This document shows, piece after piece, positions 10,994-21,862 of a stretch of DNA of 64,000 nt (positions within the stretch are counted from its first letter, which is position 1; each line of letters starts with the position of its first letter). A model generated the notes under the pieces. It searched no databases, had not been told where the DNA came from, and saw only the letters and a program-made list of their open reading frames with translations. The stretch covers positions 429,087,108-429,151,107 of the forward strand of contig CM022303.1 of assembly GCA_011799875.1 (NCBI GenBank), written 5' to 3'. This stretch comes from Thinopyrum elongatum. Its lineage: Eukaryota; Streptophyta; Magnoliopsida; Poales; Poaceae. The position numbers and the translations under genes were made by a program.

Positions 10994-13900
10994 ATGGCGC
11001 TGCCGTCAGGCTCGTGGATGGGCTCCACCATCACTGCCACGGATATCGAATATCTGTGCGCAACGAAGCGCCTGCCGAGGGAGACGGACGTCGTCGTGCG
11101 GCTGCCGGACGGCGAGCAGGAGCCGCGGCCGGAGGGGACCGAGCGCGTGGCCTTCTTCACGCACTTCAAGCGCGGGTTTGGTCTTCCCACGAGCAATTTC
11201 TTCCGTACTTTCTTGGACTTCTTCGGGCTCCAGCCGCATCATCTTGGCGCGAACGCCATCCTCCAGCTCTCCGGCTTCGTCACTCTGTGCGAGAGGTACC
11301 TGGGGGTCGAGCCTACGATCAACCTCTGGGTGCGCCTCTTCTTCTTGAAGCAGCAGGGGCCAACCGCTGGGGAGATGGCTTCTTGCGGGGCCGCTGTCGT
11401 CTCGACGCGGACGCGTGGGGAGCGCGGGGGGTGCCCCAAGATGCCGCTGGAGGATTCTGCCAAGAAATGGTAGAACTGGACGCGCCGCCGCAGGAGAGGC
11501 AGAACTGGACGTACTTCCCAAGCACCCGTCGCAGGAGGTGCTCAACCTGTGCCAGCGGGTGGTGGAGATGAAGGAGCGGGAGGGGCTCAGCGGCACGGAT
11601 CTCATCGCCGCCTTCATCGAGCGCCGAGTGCTGCCGCTGCAGCGCCGCTCCCACATCATCGGCCAGATGTCGGGCCTCCAAGACACCACCAGGATGTCGA
11701 ACTTGCGCCTGGGGGCGGACCAGGTCGCCTGCCGGGTCAATGACATCTCCAAGGCCGGGCTAGCGAAGAACTGGGAGTTTGGGAAGACTCCATACGGCCA
11801 GGCGCGCCCGGCTCCGCTGGTGAGTCCTTGGTCTTCGTTTTTTGCTGCTGCTCATCTTCTCATCCATCCCGACGCGACGAGGGAGGTGCTACTAAATGCC
11901 ATCTGGCATCCATATGACCGGGCGCCAACGCAGGTGGCGCGGGCCAGCTCGGAGGAGGCGGCGGCGCAACCCGAGGAGCCGGAGGCGGATGATGACGACG
12001 CTGGCGTGAGGCGCCATGCGGGTAAGTATTTTTGCGTTTGACTTGTTGAGGTGCCGGCTGTCGGCTGGTGTGTTGATGAAGACTGTCGATGCAGTGGTGG
12101 CGAGGGGAGGAGGCGGAGCGGGCGCGGCCGGGTCCTCTCGCGGGGCGGCGGCGGCTAGCCGGCCGCATGGGAAGGGGGACGTGGCGCCCCGGAGTCTAGC
12201 CGCGAAGCGCGCGCGGATCTGGCGGGCAGCGCGAAGCCGTCAGCCAAGAAGAGGCGGCGCAGTCCACAGGCGGCGCCGGAAAAGGCCACCGGGTCCGGTG
12301 ATACCCGGGTGAGTTTCTTCTACTGAATTTTATCGAGCTGCCGAGCAGCTTCCCTTGGTTCTTGCTTTTTTACTTTACTGTTCTTCAGATCGCCGGTGTC
12401 GCTGGCGCGGGTGGCGGCGGATGCCGCATTCCTCGGTGGCGCTGCGTTCCGGAAAACCTAGTCCAGCGTCATCGAGCGGGAGGAGGAGGCCGATCCGGAC
12501 CTCGGCCTGGACCCGGCCGACGCCGAGGGTCTTGCTTGGCGGGACCGGAACCGGGCCATGGCGGAGCTGGAGGCGGAGTCGGCGCGGGCGTGGGCCAGCG
12601 CCGCCGTGACATGGGCGCGAGCCGGTGAGGAGCCGGCGTGGCCTGAAATGCTGGCAGGCATGGAGCCGGTGGCGACGGTCTTCATGCCGTCGTCGGAGGG
12701 GGAGCGCGGCGAGGACGGCCGCGTGGAGGTGGTGGACATCGACCGGGAGGTCGTGGAGATCGGGATGACACCCCGCCTCGGGCCGGCGCGGTCGAGCGGG
12801 CGGGGGCCGAGGGAGGCAGCGGCGACGCCGTCTTGGAGGAGGCGGCGCGGGCGGCGCCGGAGAGGGTGCCTCAGGCGCCGCAGGCGACTCTGGCCGTCAT
12901 GCCGGAGAGAACACCAGAGAGGACGCCGGCCGCGGGGGAGGCGGTCAGCGGCGAGTACGCCCTGGTCTTCAGACCGGGGAGCCGTCAGGCCGCTGGGTTG
13001 CAGCCGGCTCGGGCAGGGCCCAGCGAGGTCTTCTTCGGGCCCCTGACTCGGGAGGAGGCGGCGATGGCCGCCGTGGGCCAGGGCCTCTGCGGTCGTTCGG
13101 AGAGGGTTCAGGCCTTCGCCCAGGCCGAGGCAGAGCGAGCGCGGGAGCTGGAACGCGCCGTGATGGGGAGCTTTTTTTCCTTTGTCCTTCGATTTTTCTT
13201 CTTGCTGCTTTCTAGTGGGGACGCGCTAGCGCACCCACGGGGTGTAGCCCCCCGAGATTCGGGCCAACTACGTAATAGTTGGGTCGAATCTTAAATTGCT
13301 GTCTTGTGTTGATTGCTGTTTCTTGCAGCACTTTGACTCCCTCCGGGTCGGCGTCATCAACTGGCTTGTGGAGAAGAGCCGGCAGCTCAAGGCGCAGCTT
13401 GCCGCCATGGAGGAGGCACTCCGCGTTGCCGAAGGTAACTTGTTCTGCATGCTCTTTTAGTGGGGGCGCGCTAGCACACCCACTGGGTGTAGCCCCCGAG
13501 ATTCGGGCCAACTACGTAGTAGTTGGGTCGAATCTTAAAGTAGTCTTTTCTTCTTCTGTTTCTGAATCTTCGTCATGCAGCCGAGGTGCTGTCCTGGCGA
13601 ACCCGGCTGTTCCGAGCCAGTTTTCAGTACGACCGGGTAGTTGCTGACGTCGGCCGGCTCCGGGCCGAGTCAGCGGAGCTGAGGGTGGAGGTGGAGGGGG
13701 CCCAGCAGGGGCTTGCCGAAGCCGGCCAGCTGCGGGAGCGGCTGGCTGGTGACAAGAGCCGGCTGGAGGCCGAGGTGGACCGCCTCAAGACGGAGGCGGC
13801 CAAGGCGGCGGAGGCCGAACATGCCCTTTTCGAAGCCGGCCAGCAACGCGATAAGCTGGCCGACGACAAGGGTCAGCTCCAGGCTGAGGTGGAGCGGCTG

Positions 13901-14826
13901 AAGGCGCTGGGGACCCAGCTGGGGGATGCCCACCAGGCGGAGCTCCACAGCCGCAAGGAGTACGAGAAGGTGGCCGCGGCCAAGGATGACGAGCTGAAGG
14001 CGGCCCTCGCCAAGGTCGCCGATCTGGAGAAGGTGCTTGAGGAGCGTGACCGTGCCATCACCAGCGAGCGGCACGGTGCGTTGCTTGAAGCGCAGCACCT
14101 GGACGAGACCTTCGCCAGTAAGTGCTTTCTTTGCGTTCTGCCGGGTTGAGAAGCCAGCTTTCTTTTCCTTGTTGCTGACTTGTCTTGCTCTTCTTTGATA
14201 TGGCACTTCCCGTAGACGCACAGGTTGGCGGAGGAGGCCGTCCGCTTCCAGCGGGACCTGCAGGGGGTCGTGGGATCCGGGACCAACCCGTAGGTTGCCT
14301 GGACCTTCCCGGAGATCATGGCCACCGCCGAAGCTTGTCTGCATGTCTTGGGCGAGCAGATGGCGTGGCTCTCCCAGGCCGGCGCGGGGATGACAACGGC
14401 CCTCTGGCCCGGTGCCGTCACGCCGAACAGCTTCTCGCGGCCGGCGTGGTGGTTGGAGGTGGGTCCGGAGCGGCTTCACGCGTGGCGGGTCTCCGCCGCT
14501 CGTGCTGGCACTCCGATTCGTGATGTCTTGGCATCCGGATCTAGAGCTGGATCGGCTGATGGGCCAGCGAGCTGGCGCGGAGCTCCAGCTGCAGGACGGC
14601 AGAGTTTGCCATCCACGACGAGTTCTAGCCGGAGCGAACAGATGACGGCGGAGTCGTTGCCGCTGACAACTTCGGCTTGCTTCTGAATGACCCGGAGGGC
14701 AGCTCCGAGGAGACAAGCGTCTATGGGGACGACGACGCCGAGGCAGAAGATATCGGCGCCTCAGCAAACCCGGAGGCCGCCGAGGGAGAGCCGGCAGCTG
14801 CGCGACCCGGCGCTGGAGATGCCTGA
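10994..14826 (+). pseudogene. Element B antisense gene (gypsy-type putative transposase family), spliced, decayed
   Basis: The first exon from ATG 10994 reads MALPSGSWMGSTITATDI, then FFTHFKRGFGLPTSNFFRTF and GFVTLCERYLGVEPTINLW. This matches the plant domain called putative gypsy-type transposon or Transposase_28, typical of antisense ORFs in Tat retrotransposons. A frameshift near 11.4 kb moves coding to the frame ending about 12.02 kb. Further exons are suggested by splice sites: donors at 11820, 12021, 12306, 13433 and 14119; acceptors at 12093, 12387, 13329 and 13580. Exon 13586-14118 encodes a strong coiled coil (LRAESAELRVEVEGAQ, LEAEVDRLKTEA). The C-terminus is acidic (YGDDDAEAEDIGA) and ends at TGA 14824-14826. 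Function is unknown. Confidence 0.75.
13214..13539 (+). repeat. 82-bp intronic duplication in element B antisense gene
   Basis: Nearly identical segments at 13214-13295 and 13459-13539 begin AGTGGGG.CGCGCTAGC and end GTTGGGTCGAATCTTAAA. They share CGAGATTCGGGCCAACTACG. Each lies inside one of two successive introns, on either side of the short exon 13330-13432. Confidence 0.85.
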
Positions 14827-15566
14827 GGCCAAAGCCGTCCTATTTGTATCTTTTCAAAAACTGCCGTCAGGTAGCAGGTCCACCCACCCACTGGGGGATT
14901 TTGGGTGTATTTAATGAACTCTGGCCTTGGGCCTGTTTCAATTGCGATGTAAATATTTCGTGAGTGTTTGCGCTTTTCCTTATGTTTTTGAGCCGTTTTC
15001 TTACTTGCTTCCCTTCTCGGGCCTCCCCCTTGAGAGTCGAACTGCCGGGCTCTGGTCCGTGACTAGGGGTTCGGCCATTGAAAATAGGTGTGCAATACTT
15101 AGGCTTTTCAAACGTTGAGCGCGAGCGAAACACCCACTGGGCCGGCTGGCGGCAATCCGACGTAGCCGGTTGGCGAGCAGCCGGTCGTGCGGCAAAGTTG
15201 AGGTGGTGGGGCCGGGTCGGCCAACCCGGCGGACCTAACTTACAATTCATAGCGTGCTGGTGCTTTGGCCCATGTTTCTTGCCGGCCAACAGCCGAAGCC
15301 GGTTCTGTTGGCGTAGGGCGATGTGGAGGGCCGCGGCAACCTAAACATGCTACGATTTGCTAAGGAGGGCTGCGGGTGGTGACCGAGCCGGCCAGCCCCC
15401 GAGCCCCCGGGTTTGAGCGAGTCAACCCGGTGGTGGGGATTTAAGGAAATTGCACAAGTGTGTGAGACACAATAATTTGGTCGGAAAGGGCAGCCCCCGA
15501 GCGTCGTTCGGGGACCACATAGTTTTCATGCGGTTACAAAAGGTAGTGATACATACGTGCACACAG
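14827..15566. other. Element B spacer between antisense gene and integrase
   Basis: The ends of the antisense gene (+) and of pol (-) converge here with about 740 bp between them. Neither strand carries a long coding frame with recognisable content. Repeated CCGGG/GCCGG-rich phrases occur around 15.2-15.5 kb. Confidence 0.5.
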
Positions 15567-16868
15567 CTAACTGTAAAATGGGCGGAGGAGCTCTGCATTC
15601 CACGGCAGGGTTGTCTCTTCGCCTGCGGTGTCTCTCTTGCGCTTGTTCGACTTGCGGGCATCGATGAGGTAGTAGGCGTTGCGGTCGCATAGGGCCTTGC
15701 TGACGATGAAGGGGCATTCCCATGGGGAGGACAACTTGTGCTGGCCGGCTTGCTGCTGGACGAGTCGGAGGACAAGGTCTCCATCACGAAACGCGAGGGG
15801 CTTGATCTTCTTGCTGTGGTAGTGCCTCAGGCCTTGCTAATAGATAGCTGACCGACTGAGCACCAAGAGGCGTGCTTCTTCGAGTAGGTCGACGCCGTCT
15901 TCGCGGGCTTCCTTGGCTTCAGCTTCGGTGTACATCATGACTCGCGGCGAGTCGAACTCGACATCGGTCGAGATGACAGCTTCAGCTCCATAGACGAGGA
16001 AGAATGGGGTGAACCCGGTCGACCGGTTTGGCGTTGTGCGAAGACTCCAGAGGACGGCCGGCAACTTGTCAAGCCAGCTGCCAGGCGAACGGACGAGCAG
16101 CTCTACGAGCCGTGGCTTGATGCCGGATAGAATGAGGCCATTGGCCCACTTGACCTGGCCGTTGGACTGAGGATGTGCAACAGAAGCCAAGTCAAGGAGG
16201 ATGCCCGAGACGGTGCAATACTGCGCGAGCGCGCCCTTGGCGAAGTTGGTGCCGTTGTCCGTGATGATGCTGTTCGGGACGTCGTAGCGTACCGCGATAT
16301 CCTTGATGAACCGGATGGCTGTTGGCCCGTCCAGCTTCTTGATTGGCCGTGCTTCGATCGATTTAGTGAACTTGTCCACCGCCACCAGCAAGTGCATCAT
16401 GCCGCCTCGAGCGGTCTTGAAAGGTCCCACCATGTCGAGCCCCCAGACCGCAAAGGGCCAGGTGATCGGTATGGTTCGCATGGCTGAAGCCGGCTGGTGG
16501 CTGCGCTTGCTGAAGCGCTGGCATCCCTCACACTTGAGGACAAGCGACTCAGCGTCTTGGAGGGCCGTGGGCGAGTAGAAACCATGGCGGAAGGCCTTGG
16601 CCACCAGGGACCTCGAGGCGGCATGGTGCCCGCACTCGCCCTGATGTATGTCGAGGAGGATCTCTATCCCCTTGTCTTGCTCAACGTAGTGCTGGAAAAC
16701 GCCCGTTGTGCAGCGCTTGACGAGCTCGTTGTTGATGATGCTGTAGGCGGACGCTCGGCGCTGGATCTGCCGGGCCTCGGTCTCGTCCATGGGAAGAACC
16801 CCGTTCTCCAGGAACTCTGAGATGGGCAAGGCCCATGATGGAGCCGTCGCTACGGCGAAGACGGCCAC
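15567..16868 (-). pseudogene. pol: Element B integrase (catalytic Glu lost)
   Basis: The frame from 16868 to 15837 covers the HHCC region (GECGHHAASR, CEGCQRF) and the core. Asp145 is in WGLDMVGPF and Asp204 in ITDNGTNF. The expected Glu 36 residues later is Lys240 (NGQVKWANG), at codon 16149-16151. The family norm is VER, so both residues changed. A TAG at 15837-15839 then stops the frame. The C-terminal part (LRHYHSKKIKPLAFRDGD, SPWECPFIV, AELLRPFYS) continues beyond it to a stop at 15567-15569. It overlaps the preceding frame by 19 bp. Confidence 0.88.
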
Positions 16869-18928
16869 GAGGGTGGGTTCCGGGGCGGCAGCCCCCGGGT
16901 TGGGGACGATGGCGGCCGGGTCGGGTAGGGCAGGCCCCGGGCCGGGCTCGGCAGCCCCTGGGGCCGGGTTGGAGTTGACATCAGCCGGGTTGGTCGCGGC
17001 AGCCCCCGGGCCGGGTTCAGCAGCCCCTGGGCCGGGTCGAGGTGCGGCGAGTCCGGAGACGGCTTGATGGGCGGCTTGTGCAGGTGCTCGAGGGAGACAC
17101 CGAGCGGGATGGACTGCCGGGATGAGCTGATCTTGGCTAGTGTGTCGGCGGCTTCGTTTTCCATGCGCGGGACGTGGAGGAATTCACAGCCGGCGAAGTA
17201 GCCGGACAGCTGCTGGACGAGGAAGCGGTAGCTGGCCATGTTGGCATCGCGAGCATCCCACTCGCCGAAACACTGCTGCACCACCAGGTCTGAATCGCCG
17301 TAGCACAGGATGCGCCGGATGCCGAGTTCGTTGGCAAGCCGGAGGCCATGCACAAGGGCTTCGTACTCGGCAACGTTGTTGGAGGCAGCGAAGTGGATCT
17401 GGAGTGCGTAGCAAAGCCGATCGCCCTTCGGGGAAGACGGCACGATGCCAGCTCCCAAGCACGAGCGCATCTTGGAGCCGTCGAAGTGCATGCGCCAGTG
17501 CGTCGAATCCGGCGGCGGCAGGTACTGGGTCTCAGTCCAGTCGACGAGGAAGTCGGCTAGAGCCTGGGACTTGATCGTGGTGCGGGGCTCGTAGAGGATG
17601 GTGTGGCCGGCTAGCTCGATCGCCCACTTGGCGACCCGGCCAGAGGCATCCCGGCAACCCATGATCTCGCTGATGGGGGCCGTGCTGACAATGGTCACAA
17701 CGTGCTCTTGGAAATACTGCTTCAATTTCTTGGCAGTGAAATACACGTCGTAACACATCTTCTGGTAGTGCGGGTAGTTCTGCTTGGAGGCGGAAAGCAC
17801 CTTGCTCAGGTAGTAGACCAGGCGCTGGACGGACTGGATCTTGCCCTTCTCTGGTCGTTCAACCACCATCACCGTGCTGACCGACTGCGAGGTGGCGGCT
17901 ATGTAGAGCAACAGCGGCTCCTTCTCGGTCGGCGCGGCCAGGACGGGTGAGGTGGAGAGCATGCGCTTGACGTCCCGGAAGGCTTCGACCGCCTGGTCGT
18001 TCCACTCGAACGGCGTCGTCTTCTTCATCAGCTGATACTGGGGCAAGGCCCTCTCGCCCAGCCGGCTGAGAAACCGGCAGACCGAGGCCAAGCAGCTGGT
18101 GAACTTCTGGACATCGCGCAGCCGGGTCGGCTGGCGCATGCGCTCGATGGCCTTGATCTTCTCTGGATTTGCCTCAATGCCGCGCTCCGAGACGAGGAAG
18201 CCGAGTAGCTTTCCGGCCGACACGCCGAAAACACACTTTTCCGGGTTGAGCTTGATCTGGTACTCACGCAGATTGGCAAAGGTTTCCTTCAGGTCATCGA
18301 GGAGCGTGAGGTGCTGCTTGGTCTTCACCATGATGTCGTCCACGTAAACATGGATATTGCGGCCGAGTTGCGGCAGCAGGCATTTTTGCATGCAGCGCTG
18401 GAAGGTGGCGCTGACATTCTTCAAGCCGAACGACATGGTGATGTAGCAATATGCCCCGAAGGGCGTGATGAAGGATGTCTTCAGGGCGTCGGTCGGGTCC
18501 AGCTTTATCTGGTGATAGCCGGAGTAAGCGTCCAGGAAGGACAGGAGCTCACAGCTGTCGATGGAGTCGATGACTTGATCGATCCCCGGGAGGGCGAATG
18601 GATCCTTGGGGCAAGCCTTGTTCAGGCTGGTGTAGTCTATACACATGCGCCAGGTCTTGTTCTTCTTCAGGATGAGGACTGGGTTGGCCAGCCACTCGGG
18701 GTGGAACACTTCCATGATGAAGCCGGCCGCCAAAAGCTTGGCGACCTCCTCGCTGATGGTTCTTCTCTTCTCTTTGGAAAAATGACATAGGGGTTGACGG
18801 ACAGGCTTGGAGTCCTTGCGGACATGGAGTTTGTGCTTGGCGTACTTCCTCGGAATACCCGGCATATCCTTTGGGGTCCATGCAAAGATATCCCGATTCT
18901 CACGAAGGAAGTCCACGAGCTCGCCTTC
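16850..18928 (-). CDS. pol: Element B RT-RNase H, open reading frame
   Basis: A long open frame (688 codons from 18916) holds RT and RNase H without interruption. RT motifs by residue from 18916 are TWRMCIDYTSLNKACPKDPF (about 88-107), FLDAYSGYHQI with Asp129, MSFGLKNVSATF (161-172) and YVDD at 191-194. RNase H has Asp479 (MHFDGS), Glu518 (NVAEYEA), Asp541 (YGDSDLV) and Asp591 (ENEAADTLAK), so all four metal-binding residues are kept. The last ~75 residues are a Pro/Arg-rich linker before integrase. In the live element it would be part of a Gag-Pol polyprotein, so no separate start codon is expected. Confidence 0.93.
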   Translation of the reverse strand, partial: EGELVDFLRENRDIFAWTPKDMPGIPRKYAKHKLHVRKDSKPVRQPLCHFSKEKRRTISEEVAKLLAAGFIMEVFHPEWLANPVLILKKNKTWRMCIDYTSLNKACPKDPFALPGIDQVIDSIDSCELLSFLDAYSGYHQIKLDPTDALKTSFITPFGAYCYITMSFGLKNVSATFQRCMQKCLLPQLGRNIHVYVDDIMVKTKQHLTLLDDLKETFANLREYQIKLNPEKCVFGVSAGKLLGFLVSERGIEANPEKIKAIERMRQPTRLRDVQKFTSCLASVCRFLSRLGERALPQYQLMKKTTPFEWNDQAVEAFRDVKRMLSTSPVLAAPTEKEPLLLYIAATSQSVSTVMVVERPEKGKIQSVQRLVYYLSKVLSASKQNYPHYQKMCYDVYFTAKKLKQYFQEHVVTIVSTAPISEIMGCRDASGRVAKWAIELAGHTILYEPRTTIKSQALADFLVDWTETQYLPPPDSTHWRMHFDGSKMRSCLGAGIVPSSPKGDRLCYALQIHFAASNNVAEYEALVHGLRLANELGIRRILCYGDSDLVVQQCFGEWDARDANMASYRFLVQQLSGYFAGCEFLHVPRMENEAADTLAKISSSRQSIPLGVSLEHLHKPPIKPSPDSPHLDPAQGLLNPARGLPRPTRLMSTPTRPQGLPSPARGLPYPTRPPSSPTRGLPPRNPPSWPSSP

Positions 18929-19975
18929 CTATTTGCTGTCAAGGCGGGCGCCCACGACGACGTACTTGCTGCAGTTGGGGTCTTCCGGGTTCAGCTTGAC
19001 ATTCTTCGTTTCCTTGGAGGGCTGGAACGAGGCCTCGCCGGCCGGCTTCTTGGCCGAAGTCGGCACGGCTAGCGTCTCGTTGGCCAGCGCGACGGTCCGG
19101 TCGAGCTGGCGCCGCTCCTCGGCTATGACCAGCGACTCGGCCAGTTTGGCGCCGGCTTGGGCGCACTCCAGGGACTTGCGGTAGTCGCCGGTGATGGTGA
19201 TGAGGCCCTTCGGACCCGGCAGCTTCATCTTCAGGTAGGCATAGTGGGGAACCGCCATGAACTTGGCGAGCGCGGGCCGGCCCAGCAGCGCGTGGTACGC
19301 GCTAGACATGTCCACCACCTCGAACCAGAGTGGCTCGTGTCGGAAGTGGTCGCTGGTGCCGAACAGGACGTCGAGCCGGATCCGGCCGATCGGGGAGCAG
19401 GAGAGGCCGGGTATGATGCCATGAAAGATCTTCCGGGTCGGCTCCAAGTCTTTGACCTCAAGGCCGAGCTGGTCATGCTGTCGCGATAGAGGATGCTGAT
19501 GCTGCTGCCACCATCGATGAGGACCCGGGAGAACTTACATGTGCGCCGGGGTGTGACGATGGTGGGGTCGAGGACAAGGGCGTAGCCATCCGGGTTTGGC
19601 ATGACGGCCGGGTGGTCTTCCCGGCCCCAGGTGACCGGGCGATCCGACCAATGCATGTAGTCCGGCTTGGCCGGGACGACGGTGTTCACTTCCTGCCGGA
19701 GCAGGCGCTTGCTACGCTTGTCGTCACCGAGGCTGGTGAAGACGACGTAGGTTGCGTTCTGGGCGGGGTAGACGTCATCGCGCATCGCCTCGTTGGCCAG
19801 AGGTAGAGGCAGAGGAGCCGGCGGCCAAGCCCCGGGAGCCGGAGCAGGAGGCGGCGGGATGTCGCCCCTCATGATGCGCTTGGTGATGGCGCAGTTTCGG
19901 AGCATTGCGTGGACGGTCTCGCGCCGCTGTGGTGCTTGCAGGGAGCATCGAGCATCTCCTCGAAGCTCATGGCGG
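18929..19975 (-). pseudogene. pol: Element B protease region (frameshifted)
   Basis: The aspartic protease active-site block VLIDGGSSISILYRDSMT lies near 19.5 kb in one frame. The following conserved part (LEPTRKIFHGI, then ALLGRPALAKFMAVPHYAYLKMK) is in another frame from 19447 to 18929. At least one frameshift therefore splits the domain. The reading ends at the stop at 18929-18931, immediately before RT. Confidence 0.8.
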
Positions 19976-21862
19976 GCTACCACGCCGTCTTGCCGGTTTG
20001 CCGGCGTTTGGCGGCCGGCTCGGCCACGGGTGCCTGCTCGGCGGCCGCAACGAGGCGGTTGTCGTAGCGCTGGGCCGGCTGGTCGGCTTTGCGCTTCTTG
20101 TTCTGCTGATTGTGCTGCTGTTGGCTGTTCTCGCCGGCCTTCTTGGGAGGGGGAATCGGCTTGGCCTTGCCGACTTCGTCCAGGGCAACCTGGATCTTCA
20201 TGGCGGAGTCGGCGTTGGCGTACTTGTCCGCTGTCACCACAAGCGCAGCCAGGGAGGTCGGCTCGGAGCGCATGAGCTTGTGCTTGAGGAGGGTGCCGTC
20301 TCGGCACCCGTTGACAAAGTACTGGATGGCTTGGACCTCGTGGATGCCTTCGCAGATGTTTTGGAGCTCGGTCTAGCGTGCGAGGTACTCGCGGCCGGTC
20401 TCTGCCGGCCCCTGCACGCACATGGCGAGTTGGCTGGGATGACCGGGCCGCTTGTAGGTGCCGGTGAAGTTGCGCACGAAGGCCTGCTTGAAGTCGACCC
20501 ACGCATTGATGCTGCCAGCCGGCAGACTGTTCAACGACGTGCGGGCCGAACCCTGGAGCATGAGCGGGGTGTAGCGCACGAAGAGGCGGCGATTGCCACC
20601 CATGATGCCGATGGCGGTGGTGTAGTCGATGAGCCAGTCCTCCGGCTTGACGGTGCCATTGTACTTGGGGGTGTCGCGGGGAAGCGTGAACCCTTTATGG
20701 AAGGGCTCGTCCCGGATGCGTGGGCCGAAACAGGCCGGCCTGACTGCGTTGTTCTCCTCCAGCTCCAAGGAGAAAGCGAGCTGGTCGAGGCGGTGGCGAG
20801 CGTCGGTGTCGTCGATGGCGCGCGGGCCCAGCCGGCTAGCGACCGCGCCGCGGGGGGCCGGGTCAGCCGAAGCCGGGCGACGGTCGGGTCGCGGGGGCGG
20901 GTCGTGCTGGCGCCGGTGTTCCGGAGCTGGCTCGTCAGCCAAACCGCCAGCGGCCGTTGGAGCGCGGCTACGCTGGGTCTGGGTGCGGCCGTAATGAGCT
21001 TCGTCGGGTGGCGAAGACGCCGTGTTCTGCTGGTCCTCGGGGCCGTTGGCACGGTGCGAGCCGGATCCCGCGGGCTTGCCGAGCTGGTTGAGGCGGTCCT
21101 GCTGGGCGTTGGCCGCGTCGAGGAGGTCGCTTACCCGCTTCAGGCGGTCCTTCAGCTCCTCGCCCTGGAGCTGGTCTAGGTCGGCTGCGGCTGCCTAGGC
21201 GGCGCGCATGTTCTTCGCGGGGGTTTCGTAGACGGGAGGGATTGCGCCAAGGCCGCGGCCGATGGCGCCGCCCCGGGCCCGCACGTCAGCAACCCGGCTT
21301 GGCTTGGCGGCGGCAGGCGTGAACCCGTAGTCGGTGTCACACTCCCGCTGGGCGGAGTCCAGACGGTGCTGCGTGGCGGCGAGTGTCTCGGTCAGATCCA
21401 GCAGGCGCTGGCGATCCTGCTCGAGCCGGGCCTGGACCTCGGCGGTGTTGGAGGCGTCGACGTCGGTGGTGATGGGGATGTGGAGGCTCTGCATCGTGGC
21501 GCCCAGCGGGTCGGGCGTGCGGGCACGATCCACTGCGGCCCTGGCTTTGGCGGCCTTCCTCGCCGCGCTGGATGAAGAAGAGGCGTCGGCGTCGGTGGCG
21601 AATACTTCCATCCGAACGCAGTGGTCCATCGCCCAGACGGAAGCACTGTCACCGAGGGGGATGGGGGAGTCGGTGAAGTCAAGCACCCCGCTGGGGTACT
21701 CGCTGGCCGCGGGCGCGTCGGAGATGCGCAGCGCGACGAAGGAGGCGGCGAGCATGTCGACGACGTCGTCCGCCAGCGAGACTGGCTCGTCGGTGTCGGA
21801 GGGGGCCCCGTCTGGAACGTGACTCTGGCCGGGACCTCGAGCTCCCCACGATGGGCGCCAAC
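19976..21862 (-). pseudogene. gag: Element B gag (broken)
   Basis: Gag spans three readings separated by stops at 21195-21197, 20373-20375 and about 19977. The N-terminal part is Ala/Asp-rich with a helical Gln/Arg-rich segment (QARLEQDRQRLLDLTETL). The gag core is clear: GFTLPRDTPKYNGTVKPEDW, YTPLMLQGSARTSLNSLP, WVDFKQAFVRNFTGTYKRP. It continues with IQYFVNGCRDGTLLKHKL and a basic tail (QQNKKRKADQ). No CCHC knuckle is evident. Confidence 0.8.
21843..21860 (-). other. Element B primer-binding site
   Basis: On the minus strand TGGCGCCCATCGTGGGG starts two bases after the 5' LTR. It resembles sites complementary to a tRNA-Lys 3' end, which is a tentative assignment. It marks this LTR as the 5' one and fixes the element on the minus strand. 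Confidence 0.7.

Noticed and set aside
13670..14767. 365-codon minus ORF opposite the coiled-coil exon
   Set aside because: Shadow of the GC-rich heptad-coding strand; Leu/Arg-rich and without domain, while the plus strand has matched splice sites and a clear coiled coil.
19905..21179. 424-codon plus-strand ORF
   Set aside because: Shadow frame opposite element B gag; composition (Val/Leu/Gly/Ala) follows from GC bias.
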